NCBI GenBank assembly: GCA_036568605.1
Contig: DATCSE010000365.1
Coordinates: 1 to 7,128 of the forward strand
DNA: 7,128 nucleotides
Origin: DATCSE01 sp036568605
GTDB lineage: Bacteria > Pseudomonadota > Gammaproteobacteria > Burkholderiales > Burkholderiaceae_C
Reading direction: 5' to 3'
How positions within the stretch are numbered: the stretch's first letter is position 1; the number at the start of each line of letters is the position of its first letter. Made by a program: the position numbers and the translations under genes. Below are positions 1-5,710 of this stretch, piece by piece. The notes beneath the pieces were generated by a model. The model was not told the DNA's origin and searched no databases. It worked only from the letters and a program-made list of their open reading frames with translations.

Positions 1-1
1 G

Positions 2-619
2 CCCTCGCCGGCTTCGACAACGCCCGCGCTCGCGGCGCCGGCCAACCTGCGCGAGCTCTTCTTCGCCTTCAACCGGCTGGCGCTGCAAGGCTTCGGCGGC
101 GTGCTGCCGGTCGCGCAGCGCGAACTGGTCGAGCGGCTGCGTTGGCTGGACAAGCAGCAGTTCGTCGAGATGCTCGCGGTCAGCCAGGTGCTGCCCGGGC
201 CGAACATCATCAACCTCGCGCTGATGTTCGGAGACCGCTGGTTCGGCGCGCGCGGCGCGGTGGTCGCGCTGGCCGGCATGATGGCCGCGCCGCTGGTCGT
301 CGTGCTCGCGCTCGCGGTGCTGTACGGCCAATACGCACAGCATCCGCTGGTCGGCGGCGCATTGCGCGGCATGGGCGCGGTCTCGGCCGGCCTCGTGCTC
401 TCGACCGCGCTGAAGCTCTCGACCACCGTGCGCCGCAACCCGATGGGCCGCTGGATCGCGATCGCGTTCGCCGCGACGACCTTCGTGCTGACGGCGCTGT
501 TGCGCTGGCCGCTGGTGTGGGTCGTGCTCGGACTGGGGTCGATCGCGATGGCGGTGGCGTGGTATCGCCTCGGCCAGGCCGCCGCGTCGTCCTCGTCCTC
601 GGAGTCATCGCCCCCATGA
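2..619 (+). CDS. Chromate transporter, N-terminal half protein (partial, 5' end outside window)
   Basis: This is one subunit of a split CHR-family (ChrA-like) inner-membrane transporter; the family is known for chromate efflux. The frame is open from base 2 with no ATG or GTG ahead of the conserved domain, so the true start lies upstream; 205 residues are visible. After an Ala/Pro-rich stretch, residues 16-36 give the family's opening helix with the Gly-rich LQGFGG motif. It is followed by the amphipathic VAQRELVERLRWLDKQQF segment and then SQVLPGPNIINLALMFG, carrying the PGP-x-x-N signature. Further hydrophobic helices follow, ending in a serine-rich low-complexity tail (SSSSSESSPP). The stop overlaps the start of the next gene by 4 bp (ATGA), which implies translational coupling to the C-terminal half. 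Chromate as substrate is inferred from the family; some CHR proteins may carry other anions. Confidence 0.87.
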   Translation, partial: PSPASTTPALAAPANLRELFFAFNRLALQGFGGVLPVAQRELVERLRWLDKQQFVEMLAVSQVLPGPNIINLALMFGDRWFGARGAVVALAGMMAAPLVVVLALAVLYGQYAQHPLVGGALRGMGAVSAGLVLSTALKLSTTVRRNPMGRWIAIAFAATTFVLTALLRWPLVWVVLGLGSIAMAVAWYRLGQAAASSSSSESSPP

Positions 620-1155
620 CCGCCGCCGAGTTGTTCGGCCTGTTCGGCCACTTCCTGCTGCTGAGCCTGCTCGCGGTCGGCGGCGCGATCGCAACCGCGC
701 CGGACATGCACCGCTACCTGGTCACCGACCACCACTGGCTGACCGACGCGCAGTTCACCTCGTCGATCGCGATTGCGCAGGCTGCGCCGGGGCCGAACCT
801 GCTGTTCGTCGCGGTGCTCGGCTGGAACGCCGCGGGCGCCTGGGGCGCGTTCGCGACCACCGCCGGCATCCTGCTGCCGTCGACGGTGCTGACGCTGTGG
901 GCCACGCGCTGGGGCGCGCAGCGCCGCGAGACGCGCGGCGTGCGCGCCTTCACGAACGGGCTGACGCCGCTGACCGTCGGGCTGCTGCTGGCCACCGGCT
1001 GGCTGCTCGCCGAACCGTACGTGCGCGACCCGCGTTACCGCTGGGGCTCGCTGGCGCTGGTCGCGATCACGGTGCTCGCGATGACGCGCACGAAGGTGAG
1101 CCCGATGTGGCTGGTCGCGCTGGGCGCGCTCGTGGGCGTGCTCGGCTGGGTGTAG
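616..1155 (+). CDS. Chromate transporter, C-terminal half protein
   Basis: This 179-residue integral membrane protein is the partner half of the split CHR-family transporter. The start at 616 is fixed by the ATGA overlap with the upstream stop. A GGAG lies 11 nt ahead, rather far, so coupling to upstream translation probably matters. The N terminus (FGLFGHFLLLSLLAVGGAI) is the CHR helix with a VGG motif. It is followed by APDMHRYLV...HHWLTDAQF and by the signature IAQAAPGPNLLFVAVLGW, the equivalent of the PGP motif in the first half. About five to six hydrophobic segments follow to the C terminus. Each half carries its own PGP signature, as expected if the family arose by duplication of a six-helix unit. 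The two products probably form a heterodimer in the inner membrane. The reading frame also runs open upstream to 142, but that part is only the first gene read in another frame. Confidence 0.88.
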   Translation: MTAAELFGLFGHFLLLSLLAVGGAIATAPDMHRYLVTDHHWLTDAQFTSSIAIAQAAPGPNLLFVAVLGWNAAGAWGAFATTAGILLPSTVLTLWATRWGAQRRETRGVRAFTNGLTPLTVGLLLATGWLLAEPYVRDPRYRWGSLALVAITVLAMTRTKVSPMWLVALGALVGVLGWV

Positions 1156-1195
1156 CGGCGCTCGCGATCTCGCTCGGGATCTATTCGGCCGACAC

Positions 1196-1642
1196 CTATC
1201 CGACCGCGCGGTCGACCAGTTCCGGCAGCAGCTTCAGGTCGGCCACCACGCGGTCCGGCACGTCCTGCCACTCGCCCGGCGCGTCGGTCGGCACCGCCAG
1301 CAGCACGTCGGCACCGCCATCGGCGCTTTCCCGCACCTGCAGGCTGAACGGGATGTCGACCCGCTCGGTGGCCTCGTCCATCACGACCAGCGTGCCGCCG
1401 ATCGAGGACTCGAGCACGATCACCGGCTGGCCCGACGCCGAGACGCGCGCCAGCACCGTCATGCCCTGCAGCAGCGCCGCGGCTTCGATGCGCTGCACGG
1501 TCTCGACCACGCCGTAGCGGCTGTGGCGCAGCAGCCGATGCGTCTCGCTGCGCTCTGCCTCGGCCGCCGCGCGCGAGGGCATCAGGGCCGCCATCACGAC
1601 CGCGACGCTGCCCGTCATCCACAGCCGGAAGCGACGCCGCAT
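1196..1642 (-). CDS. Probable exported DUF302-like protein
   Basis: Read from the ATG at 1642 this is 148 residues. It has a typical Sec signal peptide: basic RRRFR at 2-6, a hydrophobic core at about 9-22, and a cleavage region SRAAA at 23-27. The mature part, about 43-118, resembles DUF302: YGVVETVQRIEAAALLQGMTVLARV, then a beta-rich stretch ending in DIPFSLQVRES...DVLLAVP. The GNP-like motif usual in DUF302 is replaced by SSIGGTL, so membership is likely but not certain. The biochemical role is not known. The frame is also open to an ATG at 1729 (177 residues), but those 29 extra codons use A or T in the third position about nine times, unlike the rest, and would put a hydrophilic stretch ahead of the signal peptide. 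Neither start has a good Shine-Dalgarno sequence. The gene converges on the transporter pair with a 40-bp gap. Confidence 0.65.
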   Translation of the reverse strand: MRRRFRLWMTGSVAVVMAALMPSRAAAEAERSETHRLLRHSRYGVVETVQRIEAAALLQGMTVLARVSASGQPVIVLESSIGGTLVVMDEATERVDIPFSLQVRESADGGADVLLAVPTDAPGEWQDVPDRVVADLKLLPELVDRAVG

Positions 1643-1786
1643 TTTCGGTTTCGAGAGACGGCGCCGACCGGGGCGGGACGGCTGTTGATCGTCTGCTAGG
1701 GGCAGCGTGGGAAGCGTCGTGTCGTCCATGGCGCGAAGAGTAGGAAGGCCATGTGTCTATCGCAAGTCCGCCGGGGTAAAGGCTTG

Positions 1787-1811
1787 TAAAACGCGGGGCC
1801 GTTGCGCCCCG
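1787..1811 (-). terminator. Terminator-like hairpin downstream of upp
   Basis: On the minus strand, about 55 bases past the upp stop, CGGGGC and GCCCCG form a six-base GC stem with a six-base loop (1794-1811). It is followed two bases later by TTTT (1788-1791), the form of an intrinsic terminator, though the T-run is short. A second perfect hairpin, CCGTGCA / TGCACGG (1809-1815 with 1823-1829), overlaps the first by three bases on its upstream side, so the two cannot form fully together. The site probably ends rlmB-upp transcription before the DUF302-like gene. Confidence 0.55.
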
Positions 1812-1866
1812 TGCAATGCCACTGCACGGCGCGTGTCACGCGGCCGTCATCGCGGCCGATCCACCA

Positions 1867-2496
1867 TCACGACTTCGTGCCGAAGATCTTGTCGCCCGCG
1901 TCGCCCAGCCCCGGGATGATGTAGCCCACTTCGTTCAGATGGCTGTCGATCGCCGCGGCCCAGCAGCGCACGTCGGGGTGGGCGTCGTGCAGCGCCTTCA
2001 CGCCCTCGGGCGCGGCGACCAGCACCAGCGCGCGGATGTCCTTGCAGCCGCGCTGCTTCAGCAGCGCCACGGTCGCGATCATCGAGCCGGCCGTCGCGAG
2101 CATCGGGTCGATGATGATCGCGGTGCGCTCGTCGAGCTTGCCGACGAACTTCTCGAAGTAGTTCTCGGGCTGCAGCGTCTCGTGATTGCGGCTCAGGCCC
2201 ACGACGCTGACCTTCGCGCTGGGAATCATGTCGAGCACGCCGTCGAGCATGCCCAGACCGGCACGCAAGATGGGCACCACCGTGACCTTCTTGCCGCTGA
2301 TCTGCTCGATCTCGGTGGGGCCGCTCCAGCACTGCACGGTCGCCTTCTCGAGCGGGAAATCCGCGGTCGCCTCGTAGGCGAGCAGCCGCGCGATCTCGTT
2401 GGTCAGCTCGCGGAATTTCTTGGTCGAGATCTCGTGCTCGCGCAGCAGGCCGACCTTGTGCTTGACCAGCGGATGTTTGACGTCGATGACGGGCAT
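1867..2496 (-). CDS. upp: Uracil phosphoribosyltransferase
   Basis: This enzyme converts uracil and PRPP to UMP and pyrophosphate in the cytoplasm, for pyrimidine salvage. The 209-residue product is full length for the family (E. coli Upp is 208). Visible landmarks are the N-terminal HPLVKHKVGLLRE (8-20), TVVPILRAGLGMLDG (72-86), the PRPP-binding loop IIIDPMLATAGSM (127-139), and the C-terminal uracil-binding segment YIIPGLGDAGDKIFGTK (192-208). The ATG at 2496 is preceded by GAGGA with a 7-nt spacer. This Shine-Dalgarno sequence abuts and partly overlaps the last codon of rlmB, whose stop is only 4 bp away, so the two are cotranscribed and probably translationally coupled. No frame or residue defect is seen. 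Confidence 0.97.
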   Translation of the reverse strand: MPVIDVKHPLVKHKVGLLREHEISTKKFRELTNEIARLLAYEATADFPLEKATVQCWSGPTEIEQISGKKVTVVPILRAGLGMLDGVLDMIPSAKVSVVGLSRNHETLQPENYFEKFVGKLDERTAIIIDPMLATAGSMIATVALLKQRGCKDIRALVLVAAPEGVKALHDAHPDVRCWAAAIDSHLNEVGYIIPGLGDAGDKIFGTKS

Positions 2497-2500
2497 GGCT

Positions 2501-3271
2501 CTATCCTCGTGTAGTTCCCTGATTCGATTGTTCTTCCGCCTTCAGCCGCTGGCGCAGCGCCTCGTACAGGCACACGCCGCTCGCGACCGACACGTTCAAG
2601 CTCTCGACCGCTCCGCGCATCGGCAGGCGCACCAGCTCGTCGCAGGTCTTGCCGGTGAGCTGGCGCATGCCACTGCCTTCGGCGCCGAGCACCAGCGCGA
2701 GCGGGCCGCTCAGGTCCAGCTCGTAGAGCGAGCGCTCGGCGGCATCCGACGTGCCGACGATGCGGATGTCGCGCTCCTTCAGCTCGTTCAAGGTTCGTGC
2801 CAGGTTGGTCACCATGAAGTACGGCACCGTCTCGGCCGCGCCGCTCGCGACCTTCGCGACGGTCGCGTTGATGCCCACCGCATGGTCCTTGGGCGCGATC
2901 ACCGCATGCGCACCGGCGCCGTCGGCCACGCGCAGGCAGGCGCCCAGGTTGTGCGGGTCGGTGATGCCGTCCAGCACCAGCAGCAGCGGCGGGCCTTCGA
3001 CCGCATCGAGCGTGTCGTCCAGCGAATGGCTCAGCGTGACCGCCTCGACCCGCGCGACCACGCCCTGGTGCCGGTGCGTGCCGGCCAGGCGCTGCAGCCG
3101 CGCGTCGTCGCTGTCGATCAGGCGCGCGCCGGCCTCCTTCGCGCGCTCGACGAACTGGCGCATGCGCTGGTCGCGCCGCGTCGCATCGACATGGACCTCG
3201 ACGACCGAGCGCGGCGCCGATTTCAGCCGCACCGTGACCGCGTGGAAGCCGAACAGGATCTGGGTTGCCAT
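2501..3271 (-). CDS. rlmB: 23S rRNA (guanosine-2'-O-)-methyltransferase RlmB
   Basis: This SpoU/TrmH-family SPOUT enzyme uses S-adenosylmethionine to methylate the 2'-O of a conserved guanosine (G2251 in E. coli numbering) in the peptidyl-transferase region of 23S rRNA. An N-terminal substrate-binding domain (about 1-80, beginning QILFGFHAV and including HRHQGVVARVE) precedes the SPOUT fold. Motif 1 is DGITDPHNLGACLRVAD (101-117, with N108 and R114), motif 2 is ALVLGAEGSGMRQL (192-205), and motif 3 is PMRGAVESLNVSVASGVCLYEA (217-238, with N226). I place the start at 3271 (MATQILFG), giving 256 residues, because RlmB proteins normally begin just before the ILFG-x-H motif. The frame extends 10 codons further to 3301, but those residues look non-conserved. 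Directly upstream of upp in one operon. Confidence 0.95.
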   Translation of the reverse strand: MATQILFGFHAVTVRLKSAPRSVVEVHVDATRRDQRMRQFVERAKEAGARLIDSDDARLQRLAGTHRHQGVVARVEAVTLSHSLDDTLDAVEGPPLLLVLDGITDPHNLGACLRVADGAGAHAVIAPKDHAVGINATVAKVASGAAETVPYFMVTNLARTLNELKERDIRIVGTSDAAERSLYELDLSGPLALVLGAEGSGMRQLTGKTCDELVRLPMRGAVESLNVSVASGVCLYEALRQRLKAEEQSNQGTTRG

Positions 3272-3331
3272 CGGGCTATGGTATCGGCTGTGCCGCGGCA
3301 TTCGGCCGCGGTCCGCGACCGCGCGTGCGAC

Positions 3332-4123
3332 TCAATGCCGGAACAGCGCGATCCACGCCATCAGCAGCCCGATCAGCACCGGCTGGTGGATCATGTAGAA
3401 GCTCAGGCTCCAGCGGCCCAGCGTGGCAAGCGGCTCCAGCCACTGCGGCAGCGCGCCGGCAACCCAGCGGCGACGATGCGCCAGCACCCATTGCCCGGCG
3501 GCCAGCCCCCACCACATCACGCCTATCCACGGCAGGAGCGGCACGTAGTCCTCGGTGATCGGCTTGCGCGTGACGAGGCCGATCCAGTTGGTCGCGCGGG
3601 TGTCGAACCAGGCGTCGTGCACGAGCTGCGGCGCGACCAGCGCCGCCAGTCCGAGCAGCCAGAGGCCCGCGCCCGCGCCGGCCGTCAGCCGCATCACGAT
3701 CAGCGCCAGCGCCATGCAATGCAGCACGCCGAAGCTGATGTAGCTCCTCGGAAACATCCACATCGAGCCCAGCGTGACGAGCGCCGCGCAGCCCGCCACC
3801 TGGGCCCAGCGGCGCCAGAACGAACGCGTGAAGCGCGGCCCGCCGCGGCCCTGCTCGAGCGCGATCGCCTGGCCGAAGCCGGCGCAGAACAGGAACATCG
3901 AGACGATGCAGGTGCGCTGCACCGTCCAGAACGGATCGACATGGAAGTCCTGCTTGATGAAGCCGAAGTGGTTCAGGTCGAAGCAGAAGTGGAACAGCGC
4001 CATCCAGACGATCGCGACGCCGCGCAGCGCGTCCAGGCGGGCGTGGCGTTCGGTCTGCGAAGCGGGCGGAGCGGGGATCGTGGCGGCAGCGGCGGAAAGG
4101 TTCACGAGGCAACGATAGCGCAC
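3332..4123 (-). CDS. DUF1624 / heparan-alpha-glucosaminide N-acetyltransferase-like membrane protein
   Basis: This 263-residue multi-pass inner-membrane protein is of the type annotated as DUF1624 or HGSNAT catalytic-like acyltransferase. The family opening is present: RLDALRGVAIVWMALFHFCFDL (29-50, with D31, R34 and H45), then a tryptophan-containing loop and IVSMFLFCAGFGQAIA (73-88). Later come FGVLHCMALALIV (131-143, H135), a TM pair around 193-215 and SLSFYMIHQPVLIGLLM (239-255, H246). Roughly seven or eight hydrophobic helices are visible. By family it would transfer an acyl group across or at the membrane, but the substrate cannot be read from the sequence. The start codon is GTG at 4123, preceded by GAGGG at 7-8 nt; this Shine-Dalgarno-like sequence belongs to the edge of the palindromic repeat next door. 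A second in-frame GTG at 4105 is possible but lacks a Shine-Dalgarno sequence. Sixty bases separate its stop from rlmB, which lies downstream on the same strand. Confidence 0.83.
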   Translation of the reverse strand: MRYRCLVNLSAAAATIPAPPASQTERHARLDALRGVAIVWMALFHFCFDLNHFGFIKQDFHVDPFWTVQRTCIVSMFLFCAGFGQAIALEQGRGGPRFTRSFWRRWAQVAGCAALVTLGSMWMFPRSYISFGVLHCMALALIVMRLTAGAGAGLWLLGLAALVAPQLVHDAWFDTRATNWIGLVTRKPITEDYVPLLPWIGVMWWGLAAGQWVLAHRRRWVAGALPQWLEPLATLGRWSLSFYMIHQPVLIGLLMAWIALFRH

Positions 4124-4129
4124 GGCTTG

Positions 4130-4221
4130 CCCTCACCCTGGCCCTCTCCCGCAGGCGGGAGAGGGGGAGGCCGTGCCGACTTGCTCCCTCTCCCGCTTGC
4201 GGGAGAGGGCTGGGGTAAGGG
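4130..4221. repeat. Inverted doublet of REP-like palindromic repeats
   Basis: Two copies of a roughly 40-bp element lie head to head. Each contains the same perfect 11-bp palindrome, CCCTCTCCCGC paired with GCGGGAGAGGG: 4142-4152 with 4155-4165, and 4186-4196 with 4199-4209. Outside the palindromes, CCCTCACCCTGG at 4130 is mirrored by the complement of CTGGGGTAAGGG ending at 4221, so the whole unit is also a long imperfect inverted repeat. This layout is like the paired REP units (BIME type) found between genes in GC-rich proteobacteria. It fills the gap between the four-helix membrane gene and the DUF1624 gene, and may form strong hairpins in the transcript. Transposition machinery is not seen. 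Confidence 0.85.
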
Positions 4222-4233
4222 TCGTCGCGACCC
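4219..4233 (-). terminator. Short hairpin right after the four-helix membrane gene
   Basis: GGGTCG (4219-4224) and CGACCC (4228-4233) form a six-base stem with a three-base loop immediately after the stop codon of the minus-strand gene ending at 4234. No T-run follows, so it is weak as an intrinsic terminator on its own. Together with the adjacent repeat hairpins it could stabilise the 3' end of the transcript or reduce read-through. Confidence 0.25.
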
Positions 4234-4641
4234 TCAGTGCCCCACCAGCGCCCCCACCCGCCGCAGCCCGATGAACTCCAGCTCGGCAAACGCCAGTACC
4301 GCGACCATCTGCGCCACGATGAACAGCTCCCCGAGCAGCGTCGGCGCGTACCGGCCGCCGAACAGCACCAGCGCACAGTCCGCCGCCCAGACGACATTCA
4401 GCACGATAGGCACCCACACCGCCGCACGCGGCACCGCGCGACGCGTCCCAAGCCACGCGACATACGCGGCATAGGGGAACAGCGCGAGGCCCGCGCTCAG
4501 CAGCAGCGCCGTAGGGATGCCGGTCGGCCCGGCCAGCAGCGCCGCGCCGAATGCCATCAGCGCGCCTCCCGCGAGGCTGAACGCGGCATCGGCCAGCAGC
4601 ACACGGCGCAGGAAAGTGGACGGTTGAACGAGCGTGGTCAT
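4234..4641 (-). CDS. Small four-helix integral membrane protein of unknown function
   Basis: I do not recognise a named family. The 135-residue product has four clear hydrophobic segments, about 14-37, 43-64, 74-94 and 101-124, with short loops. Arginines cluster at 12-13, 67-68 and 72 and again near the end (127-128). Acidic or amide residues fall within or next to helices (D18, N82, D88, E105, E120, E122). The start is secure: AAAGGAG sits 6 nt before the ATG, the strongest ribosome binding site in the window. The gene is divergent from the XRE/MmyB-like regulator, and the 110-bp gap holds a near-ideal inverted repeat. The regulator therefore probably controls this gene, suggesting an inducible rather than housekeeping membrane protein. 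Its substrate or ligand cannot be inferred. Confidence 0.82.
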   Translation of the reverse strand: MTTLVQPSTFLRRVLLADAAFSLAGGALMAFGAALLAGPTGIPTALLLSAGLALFPYAAYVAWLGTRRAVPRAAVWVPIVLNVVWAADCALVLFGGRYAPTLLGELFIVAQMVAVLAFAELEFIGLRRVGALVGH

Positions 4642-4647
4642 CGGGAT

Positions 4648-4654
4648 CTCCTTT
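4648..4654 (-). promoter_or_regulatory. Strong Shine-Dalgarno of the four-helix membrane gene
   Basis: The minus strand reads AAAGGAG followed by six bases and ATG at 4641. This close match to the anti-Shine-Dalgarno fixes the start and contrasts with the weak leaders of most other genes here. Confidence 0.75.
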
Positions 4655-4681
4655 CGATATCAGGAGCTTCATCGTCGGCGC

Positions 4682-4715
4682 GCGAGGTGCGGCCGTCGAT
4701 GACCTCGCAGGTCAT
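4682..4715. promoter_or_regulatory. Candidate operator between XRE regulator and membrane gene
   Basis: A perfect inverted repeat, ATGACCT-CGC-AGGTCAT (4699-4715), lies about midway in the divergent intergenic region, 36 bp before the regulator's ATG. A further half-site, GCGAGGT at 4682-4688, is in turn a perfect inverted match to ACCTCGC at 4702-4708. That gives three AGGT-centred half-sites in 34 bp. The symmetry and position suit binding by a dimeric HTH protein that controls both divergent genes. Binding by the adjacent regulator is inference. Confidence 0.55.
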
Positions 4716-4751
4716 GGAGACGCGCGCGGTGCTGCGCTATCGTCCCGCCGC

Positions 4752-5558
4752 ATGAATCCATCCGCCTCGTTGCCTGTCGGCGTGCTGCTGCGCGAATGGC
4801 GCCTGCGCCGCCACCTGAGCCAGCTCGACCTCGCCGGCGACGCCGAGGTCTCGACCCGCCACCTCAGCTACGTCGAAACCGGCCGCGCGCTGCCGAGCCG
4901 CGAGATGGTGCTGCGCCTGGCCGACCGCCTGGAGGTGCCCTTGCGCGAACGCAACCGATTGCTGACTGCCGCCGGCTACGCGCCGATGTTCGCGGAGCGC
5001 AAGCTCGACGACCCTGCGCTGGCGTCGGCGCGCGAGGCGATCGAGCTGGTGCTGCGGGGCCACGAGCCCTACCCCGCGCTCGCGGTCGACCGGCACTGGA
5101 ACCTGGTTTCGCACAACCGCGCGCTCGCACCGCTGCTGCAGAGCGTCGACCCGGCGCTGCTGAAGCCGCCGGTCAACGTGCTGCGGCTGGGCCTGCACCC
5201 CGACGGCCTCGCCCCGCGCATCGTCAACCTCGGCCAGTGGCGCGCGCACCTGCTGGACCGGCTGCGGCTGCAGATCGTCGCGAGCGCCGACCCTGTGCTC
5301 TCCGCGCTCGCCGACGAGCTGCGCGCCTACCCGGCTCCCACGGGCGAGGCGCCGCTCGACCCCGAGAGCAGCATCGTCGTGCCGATGACGCTCGCGACCT
5401 CGTTCGGCACCCTGTCGTTCATCAGCACGACGACGGTGTTCGGCACGCCGGTCGACATCACGCTGTCGGAACTGGCGCTCGAGACTTTCTTTCCGGCGGA
5501 TGCGGTGACCGGGGAGATTCTGCGGGCGATGGCGCAGGCGAGCAGCAGCGCGAATTGA
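4752..5558 (+). CDS. XRE-family regulator with MmyB-like ligand-binding domain
   Basis: The 268-residue cytoplasmic DNA-binding protein has an N-terminal Cro/C1-type helix-turn-helix at about 10-66 (LLREWRLRRHLSQLDLAGDAEVSTRHLSYVETGRALPSRE...). It is followed by a C-terminal domain of the MmyB-like type (PAS-like sensor) at about 90-260. Diagnostic stretches are YPALAVDRHWNLVSHNRAL (107-125) and, near the end, SSIVVPMTLATSFGTLSFIST with LALETFFPAD (241-250). Proteins of this architecture commonly regulate a divergently transcribed neighbour, often a metabolic enzyme; here the neighbour is a four-helix membrane protein. The ATG at 4752 has no obvious Shine-Dalgarno, but the HTH begins about ten residues in, the usual distance. 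The inducing ligand is unknown. The gene converges on the unrecognised gene ending at 5711, with a repeat cluster between. Confidence 0.9.
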   Translation: MNPSASLPVGVLLREWRLRRHLSQLDLAGDAEVSTRHLSYVETGRALPSREMVLRLADRLEVPLRERNRLLTAAGYAPMFAERKLDDPALASAREAIELVLRGHEPYPALAVDRHWNLVSHNRALAPLLQSVDPALLKPPVNVLRLGLHPDGLAPRIVNLGQWRAHLLDRLRLQIVASADPVLSALADELRAYPAPTGEAPLDPESSIVVPMTLATSFGTLSFISTTTVFGTPVDITLSELALETFFPADAVTGEILRAMAQASSSAN

Positions 5559-5589
5559 CGGACAGGACGCGGCAGGCAGACCGACAAAA

Positions 5590-5690
5590 CCGTTCGCGCT
5601 GAGGTCGAAGCGCTCTCCAACAGGGCTTCGACAAGCTCAGCCCGAACGGAAATGAAGGGACAGGACTTCGACAGGCTCAGCCCCAACGGA
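5590..5690. repeat. Cluster of three copies of a second intergenic palindromic repeat
   Basis: Two direct copies of a 25-base unit beginning CTTCGACA and ending GAACGGA or CAACGGA lie at 5626-5650 and 5666-5690, 40 bp apart, with two differences between them. A third, inverted copy lies at 5590-5610 and lacks three bases. The inverted copy and the first direct copy pair over 20 bp: 5604-5610 with 5626-5632, 5598-5603 with 5636-5641, and 5590-5596 with 5643-5649, with one 3-base bulge and one mismatch around a 15-base loop. The element sits between convergent genes and could end transcription from either side. Similar TTCGACAGGCTCAG units are widespread between genes in proteobacteria; that statement is from memory. 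Confidence 0.85.
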
Positions 5691-5710
5691 ATCGAGGGAA
5701 CACGGTTGAC

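Noticed and set aside
1035..1622. A 195-residue open frame on the minus strand over the DUF302-like gene and the end of the transporter
   Set aside because: It is Arg/Gly/Ala-rich with no domain, while the neighbouring frame gives a signal peptide and a DUF302-like domain.
4130..4221. Possible CRISPR or intrinsic terminator in the 4130-4221 repeats
   Set aside because: There are only two units, in inverted orientation, with no spacer pattern and no T-run. The layout fits paired palindromic repeats instead.
3276..4397. A 373-residue open frame on the minus strand crossing the DUF1624 gene and the repeat
   Set aside because: It is the DUF1624 gene read in another frame, is Arg-rich, and runs through the palindromic repeat.
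2399..4474. A 691-residue open frame on the plus strand opposite rlmB and the DUF1624 gene
   Set aside because: Its product is a His/Arg/Gln/Ala-rich sequence without domains, as expected for the antisense of GC-rich genes. The minus strand carries two clearly recognisable proteins across the same bases.
5327..5686. A 119-residue open frame on the minus strand ending in the regulator gene
   Set aside because: Its start, with the peptide VRAELVEAL, is translation of the intergenic repeat, and the rest is antisense to the XRE regulator. Such repeat-derived peptides are a common annotation artefact.
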